In this document: piece after piece, positions 59,536 through 64,000 of the stretch
How the letters are laid out: every line of letters begins with the position of its first letter
How positions within the stretch are numbered: position 1 is the first letter of the stretch
Assembly (NCBI RefSeq): GCF_039727615.1
Contig: NZ_CP152474.1
Span: forward strand, 4,216,001-4,280,000
Direction of reading: 5' to 3'
Length of the DNA stretch: 64,000 bases
Source: Leclercia sp. S52
GTDB lineage: Bacteria > Pseudomonadota > Gammaproteobacteria > Enterobacterales > Enterobacteriaceae
Made by a program: the position numbers and the translations under genes
Notes under the pieces: generated by a model
The model's input: the letters and a program-made list of their open reading frames with translations, nothing else
Databases searched by the model: none
Told to the model about the DNA's origin: nothing

Positions 59536-60420
59536 TGTGATTCTCCCTGTTTTTCCTCCTGCCAGAACTGGTACGCCTCGCGGGCGCTCATGTTCTCGTG
59601 TACCACCTTCTTCACCGCCTTCAGCATCGCCAGCGGCGCGCTGGACTGGAAGATATTACGCCCCATATCGACACCCGACGCGCCCTGGTCGATGGCGCGG
59701 AAGCACATCTCCAGCGCCTCCTGCTCCGGCAGCTTTTTGCCCCCGGCGATAACAATCGGCACCGGGCAGCTGGCGGTCACTTTCTCGAACCCCTCTTCCA
59801 CAAAATAGGTTTTGACGAACTGCGCCCCCATCTCGGCGGCGATGCGGCTGGCGAGCGAGAAGTAGCGCGCGTCGCGGGTCATCTCCTTGCCGACCCCGGT
59901 CACCGCCAGGGTCGGGATGCCGTAGCGGTTGCCCGCATCCACCAGCTTGATGATGTTACCGATCGACTGATGCTCGTACTCACTGCCGATATAGACCTGC
60001 GCCGCCACTGCACAGACGTTCAGGCGCAGGGCATCCTCCATCGCCACCGCCACGCACTCGTTGGAAAGTTCGCTCAGCATCGAGTTGCCCCCCGGAGGCG
60101 CGCAGCACCACCGGTTTGTTGGTGGCGGGCGGCACGGTGCTACGCAGAATGCCGCGGGTACACATCAGCACGTCGGTTTCGGCGAACAGCGGCGCGATGG
60201 AGAGATCGATGCGCTCCAGCCCGGTGGTCGGCCCCTGGAAATAGCCATGATCGAAGGCCAGCATCACCGTGCGATTGCTGGCGGGGTTGAAGATGCGCGC
60301 CAGGCGCGACTGCATCCCCCAGTCCAGCGCCCCGCAGCCCTTCAGGGTGAAGGGCACGTTCTGCTGCGGTCGGTCGAGGCCAAAGTTCTTACCCTCTTTG
60401 ATGTCGTCTAAATCAGCCAT
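59532..60420 (-). CDS. lsrF: LsrF 3-hydroxy-2,4-pentadione 5-phosphate thiolase, one +1 frame break
   Basis: Class I aldolase-like thiolase that completes phospho-AI-2 breakdown. [20 protein letters not shown] and [12 protein letters not shown] are characteristic. The frame breaks at 60088-60093 (six C); with one removed, [20 protein letters not shown] is restored and the gene has 296 codons (295 aa). ATG 60420 follows a G7 run that serves as ribosome binding site. Confidence 0.92.
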
Positions 60421-60432
60421 GTTCCCCCCCTG

Positions 60433-61437
60433 TCAGAAGTCGTAGTTGTTGATGTTCTCTTTGGTGAACACCACCCGCTCAGGCAGCAGCACGATGCCAT
60501 TGCCTTTCGCTTCATACTGATAGCCCTGGACGCTGTTCGGCTCGACCTTCAGGGCGCCGATATCTTTTACTTCCACGCTGTCGCCGACGTTAAGATCGCC
60601 TTTTTTCAGCAAACGATCGGCGACATTGACCGCAATTTTGCCCTGTTGCACCACATCCCACAGGCCGAAGGCTTTCACCGTGCCGCGCTCGACGTACGGA
60701 CGCATCACGTTTGGCGTGCTGAAGCCGACAATCGCCACCCCTTCCCGCTTCAGGTTCTCCGCCGCCTGCGCTGCCGCCGGCAGGGCGTTAGCGTCGGGGG
60801 CGATGATCGCATCCAGATCCGGGTAGGCTTTTAAGATCCCCTCGGCGGTCTGCAGGGATTTGGTGGCATCGTTATAGCCAAACTGGGTGGTGACGATCTG
60901 CCACTGGGGATGATCTTTAGCGATTTTGGCTTTCGCCTCTTTCACCCACTGGTTCTGGTCGGTAACGGTGGGGCTGGAGTAGAAGAAGGCCACTTTGGCG
61001 GCCGGTTTGGTGACCTGCTTCGAGGCCATGTCCACCAGCAGGCCGCCGAGCTGTTCCGGGGTGCCCTGGTTGATGTAGATGCTGCGGCACTCCGGTTTGG
61101 TGTCGGAATCCCAGGTCAGCACTTTTACCCCGCGCTGCATGGCGCGTTTCAGCGCCGGGCAGAGCCCATCCGGCGACACCGCCGAGACGATAATGGCGTT
61201 GTAGCCCTGGTTAACGAAGTTATTGATCAGCTGCACCTGCCCGGAGACGCTCGGCTCGGTCGGGCCATCGTAGGTCACCTCCGCCCCCAGCGCTTTACCC
61301 GCCTCTTTTGCGCCGTTACCGCCGCTGGTAAAGAAGCCGACCCCCACCAGTTTCGGGATAAACGCGATGCGATCTGCCGCCTGCGCCGTCGCCACGCTTA
61401 ACGCCACGGCCAGCACCATCAGTTTTATTTTCATCAT
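60433..61437 (-). CDS. lsrB: AI-2 periplasmic binding protein LsrB
   Basis: 334 aa with signal peptide cleaved after ATAQA. Mature sequence starts [40 protein letters not shown] and [13 protein letters not shown] are LsrB signatures with AI-2 contact residues (Asp, Lys, Asp). It delivers AI-2 to LsrACD and to Tsr. ATG 61437 overlaps the lsrD stop; a second ATG directly follows and may be the start used. Confidence 0.95.
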   Translation of the reverse strand: MMKIKLMVLAVALSVATAQAADRIAFIPKLVGVGFFTSGGNGAKEAGKALGAEVTYDGPTEPSVSGQVQLINNFVNQGYNAIIVSAVSPDGLCPALKRAMQRGVKVLTWDSDTKPECRSIYINQGTPEQLGGLLVDMASKQVTKPAAKVAFFYSSPTVTDQNQWVKEAKAKIAKDHPQWQIVTTQFGYNDATKSLQTAEGILKAYPDLDAIIAPDANALPAAAQAAENLKREGVAIVGFSTPNVMRPYVERGTVKAFGLWDVVQQGKIAVNVADRLLKKGDLNVGDSVEVKDIGALKVEPNSVQGYQYEAKGNGIVLLPERVVFTKENINNYDF

Positions 61438-62414
61438 ACGCTCCGGGTATTTTTTGTGAGAAGAGACCGCACCCCTTCAAGATGCAAGCTCAGCGAACGC
61501 CCCATCACCACCACAACCAGAAGCGCCCCTGACAGCGCGCTCGACACCTGATTGGGGATGCCAACCATCTGTAACCCCTGTTGCAGATACCCCACCAGCA
61601 ACGCCGCCAGCGCAGTACCCAGTACCGAACCTGAACCGCCATAGATATTCGCCCCGCCGAGCACCGCCGCGGTCAGGGCGGGCATCAGCAGATCGCGCCC
61701 TAAATCAGAACGCGCCGAGCCGAAATAGGAGACCATCACCAGGGCGGCAATCGCCGAGGCCACGCCCACCAGGCCATACAGCGCATAGGGCATACCGTTC
61801 ACCGACAGCGCCGCATAGCGCGCCGCACGCGGGTTTTGCCCGATCAGAAACAGGTGGCGGCCAAAGCGCCCGCGATGGACGATCAGCCAGAAGAAGAAGG
61901 TAATGAACGCGAACAGCACCAGCGGGATCGGCAGGCCGATAACCGTGAGGTTGGCAAAGGCGGTGAAGCTCTCCGGGAAGCCGCCAATGCCTTCGTAGCC
62001 GGTGGCCCCGGCCATCCCCGAGAGCAGCAGCGCCCCGCCGCCGTACAGGTACAGCGTGCCGAGGGTGATCACCAGCGGGCTGATCCCGGTGTAGTGGATC
62101 AGCGCCGCATTAAACAGGCCGCACAGCAGCCCGAGCAGCAGGGTGAGCGGAACCGCCGCCACCATCGGCACGCCGGACTGCATCATCACCCCCAGCGCGA
62201 TGGCGCACAGGCCGATGGTGGAGCCGAGCGAGATGTCGATCCCACCGCTGATAATCACTAACGTCAGCGGCAGGGCCACGATGCCGATGCAGATAAAATC
62301 GCTGGTGCTGAACAGCAGCATGTTGATGTCGAGCATCCGCGGATTGAGGGTGCCAAACAGCAGGATCTCCAGCACCAGTAACAGCAGCAGCGCCCACTCC
62401 CAGTTAAGCTTCAT
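61434..62414 (-). CDS. lsrD: AI-2 ABC transporter permease LsrD
   Basis: 326-aa inner-membrane permease with about ten hydrophobic helices and the BPD_transp_2 pattern ([60 protein letters not shown]). It pairs with LsrC. Overlaps lsrB by four bases and starts one base after... the lsrC stop (TAAATG). Confidence 0.94.
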   Translation of the reverse strand: MKLNWEWALLLLLVLEILLFGTLNPRMLDINMLLFSTSDFICIGIVALPLTLVIISGGIDISLGSTIGLCAIALGVMMQSGVPMVAAVPLTLLLGLLCGLFNAALIHYTGISPLVITLGTLYLYGGGALLLSGMAGATGYEGIGGFPESFTAFANLTVIGLPIPLVLFAFITFFFWLIVHRGRFGRHLFLIGQNPRAARYAALSVNGMPYALYGLVGVASAIAALVMVSYFGSARSDLGRDLLMPALTAAVLGGANIYGGSGSVLGTALAALLVGYLQQGLQMVGIPNQVSSALSGALLVVVVMGRSLSLHLEGVRSLLTKNTRSV

Positions 62415-63448
62415 TTACGCCACCTCTTTGTTGCGTTTGCGAAACGGGGTGACGTGCTTCCCCCCCTTTGTTGCCCGGCTGGAAGCGGCTATACTTCAGC
62501 GCCCGCTGATGACGCGTCAGCGCCTGGCGCAGCCGTCCGTCGAGCACCAGCACCCCCAGCAGTACCAGACCAGCGATAAAGTCGTTCCACCAGGCCGGGA
62601 GACGGAACAGCACCAGCACGGTGTCGATCTGGGTCAGGAAGAAGGCCCCGAGCAGCGCGCCGATTAAGGTGCCTGTGCCGCCGAGCAGGGAGATTCCCCC
62701 CCAGCACGCAGGCGGCGATGGCTTTCATCTCCAGCCCGCTGCCGGTCTGGTTCGGCACGAAACCGATCTGCGCGGCAAAGACGATCCCGGCACAGGCCGC
62801 CAGCACGCCGTTCAGGGTGAAGGCCGCCATCCGGGTGCGGTTAACCGCCACGCCCAGCTGGCGGGCGGCGGCGAGGTTATCCCCGACGGCGTAAAAATCC
62901 CGGCCAAAGGCGGTGCGCGACAGGATCCACGCCCCGAGGGCGGCGATAACCAGCACCACCATCCCCAGCGGTGAGATGCCGAGCGCCACCGGCTCCGAGA
63001 GCGATTTCAGGCTTACCGGCAGACCTTCAATCCATTTGCCGTCGGTCCAGAGCAGCATCGCCCCGCGATACAGCCCCAGCGTGCCGAGGGTGGCGACAAT
63101 CGCCGGAATGCGCAGCCCCACCACCAGCAGACCGTTGAAGGCGCCCGCCAGCGCTCCGATGGCCAGCGCAAACAGAATGGCCACCGGCAGGCCGTAGCCG
63201 TTGTTCAGGGCCACCCCCACGGCGATGGCGCAGAGCCCGACAATCGAGCCGACCGACACGTCAATATTGCGCGTCAACATTACCAGCCCGGCGCCGAGCG
63301 CCAGCAGGATCAGGATCTGCGAACTGGCAAAGATCATTCCCAGGGTCTGCAAACTGAGGTAGGCCGGGTTGAGCGCCACCAGCACCACAAACAGGGCGAG
63401 GATCGCCAGCAGCGCGCTGAGCTCGCGGTTTTTCAGCAGTGTTTTCAT
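62415..63448 (-). CDS. lsrC: AI-2 ABC transporter permease LsrC, two +1 frame breaks
   Basis: Permease of the sugar-type family: [57 protein letters not shown]. Breaks lie at 62696-62702 (seven C; six restores [15 protein letters not shown]) and 62460-62466 (seven C; six restores [18 protein letters not shown] and a TAA at 62415). With both corrected the gene has 344 codons, as in E. coli LsrC. ATG overlaps the lsrA stop. Confidence 0.92.
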
Positions 63449-64000
63449 GCCTGTCCTCCGAAGGCCAGGGCCATCATCCGGTCAAGACTAACGGCGTGGC
63501 GCGGCAGTTCCCCGCTGAGCACCCCCTGATGCATCACCAGCACCCGATCTGCGAGACCCGGGAACTCATCCATGTCGCTGGAGATCATCAGCACCGCCAC
63601 GTTTTGCGCCGCCACGCTTTTAATCAGCTGATAGATATCGGCGCGGGCCGAAACGTCCACCCCGCGGGTCGGTTCATCGACGATCAGCAGCAGCGGATTG
63701 GCCTCCAGGCAGCGCGCCAGCAGCACCTTCTGTTGATTGCCCCCCGACAGGGTGCGCACGGTCTGATCGGCACTATTGAGTTTGATCCCCAGCGCCCGGT
63801 GATAGCGCTCCACTACTGCCGCCTCGCGCTTGCGCTGCTGCCAGAGCGAGGGCTCATTCAGCGCCACCGTGTTCCAGCGTACCGGCGCATCGAGGAACAG
63901 GCCCGACACCTGCCTGTCCTCCGGGAGATAGACCAGCCCTTTCTCCAGCCGGGCGCTGACCGGATCGGTGTCGATCTGCTGGTTTTCAAGCCAGATCCTG
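63445..64000 (-). CDS. lsrA: AI-2 ABC transporter ATPase LsrA, 5' part beyond the window
   Basis: The open frame continues to the right edge ([20 protein letters not shown] at the edge side). It is the second ATPase domain of a sugar-type double-cassette protein: signature [16 protein letters not shown], Walker [16 protein letters not shown]-loop region replaced by ISSDMDEF as in RbsA/LsrA proteins. It energises AI-2 import. lsrK and lsrR should lie further right. Confidence 0.94.
   Translation of the reverse strand, partial: RIWLENQQIDTDPVSARLEKGLVYLPEDRQVSGLFLDAPVRWNTVALNEPSLWQQRKREAAVVERYHRALGIKLNSADQTVRTLSGGNQQKVLLARCLEANPLLLIVDEPTRGVDVSARADIYQLIKSVAAQNVAVLMISSDMDEFPGLADRVLVMHQGVLSGELPRHAVSLDRMMALAFGGQA

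Overview
The window is chromosomal DNA of an Enterobacteriaceae bacterium. Protein sequences and gene neighbourhoods (yqjH-yqjI, aer, patA, lsrACDBFG, a bcsQABCDZ-type cellulose operon) suggest an Enterobacter cloacae-complex-like genus or close relative (Enterobacter, Lelliottia, Leclercia); the genus is an inference. 

Layout: (1) 1-10524 is the integrase-side end of a P2/186-family prophage: integrase, a TerB-like/BRCT moron, a 186-type CI repressor, Apl/Cox-like and CII-like regulators, a Fil/DUF5347 fusion, DUF2732, TraR/DksA-type zinc finger, Dam methylase, the HUH replication protein A, an SOS-controlled small gene with LexA boxes, and then the accessory slot beyond gene A, which here carries a lipoprotein and a PIN-domain protein running off the left edge. 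The prophage ends at a 47-nt 3' fragment of tRNA-Ile(CAU) (ileX type), which keeps its own terminator. (2) 10.5-22.6 kb holds a YggL-like gene and the cellulose operon bcsO-Q-A-B-C-D-Z on the minus strand. (3) 23.0-24.8 kb is a three-lipoprotein operon (CsgG/HfaB, DUF4810, DUF799). (4) 25.1-49.5 kb is a contact-dependent growth inhibition (CDI) locus: cdiB, a cdiA of about 2990 codons and its cdiI, followed by six tandem orphan cdiA-CT/cdiI modules with seven different toxin ends in total. Five degenerate SymE-like pieces lie on the opposite strand; four of them sit between modules and one at the distal end. (5) 49.8-57.6 kb holds a J-domain coiled-coil gene, yqjH/yqjI with operators, an MCP, aer and patA. 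(6) 57.7-59.1 kb holds an XRE-cupin regulator divergent from a B3/B4-domain gene, bracketed by REP clusters. (7) 59.2-64 kb is the AI-2 uptake and processing operon lsrACDBFG, entering from the right edge.

As I recall the E. coli K-12 order (ileX next to yqjH-yqjI-aer-patA), everything between the ileX fragment and yqjH (about 40 kb) would be an insertion of surface and competition functions in one spot: exopolysaccharide, outer-membrane lipoproteins and CDI. 

A quality warning: at least ten reading-frame breaks in this window sit in runs of 6 or 7 C/G and all are +1. They hit bcsA, cdiA (twice), cdiB, two orphan modules, the B3/B4 gene, lsrF and lsrC (twice). Removing one base at each makes every affected complete gene divisible by three with the expected family length. 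I therefore treat those genes as probably intact and the breaks as probable consensus errors. One other break, in orphan toxin B, is of a different kind and may be real.
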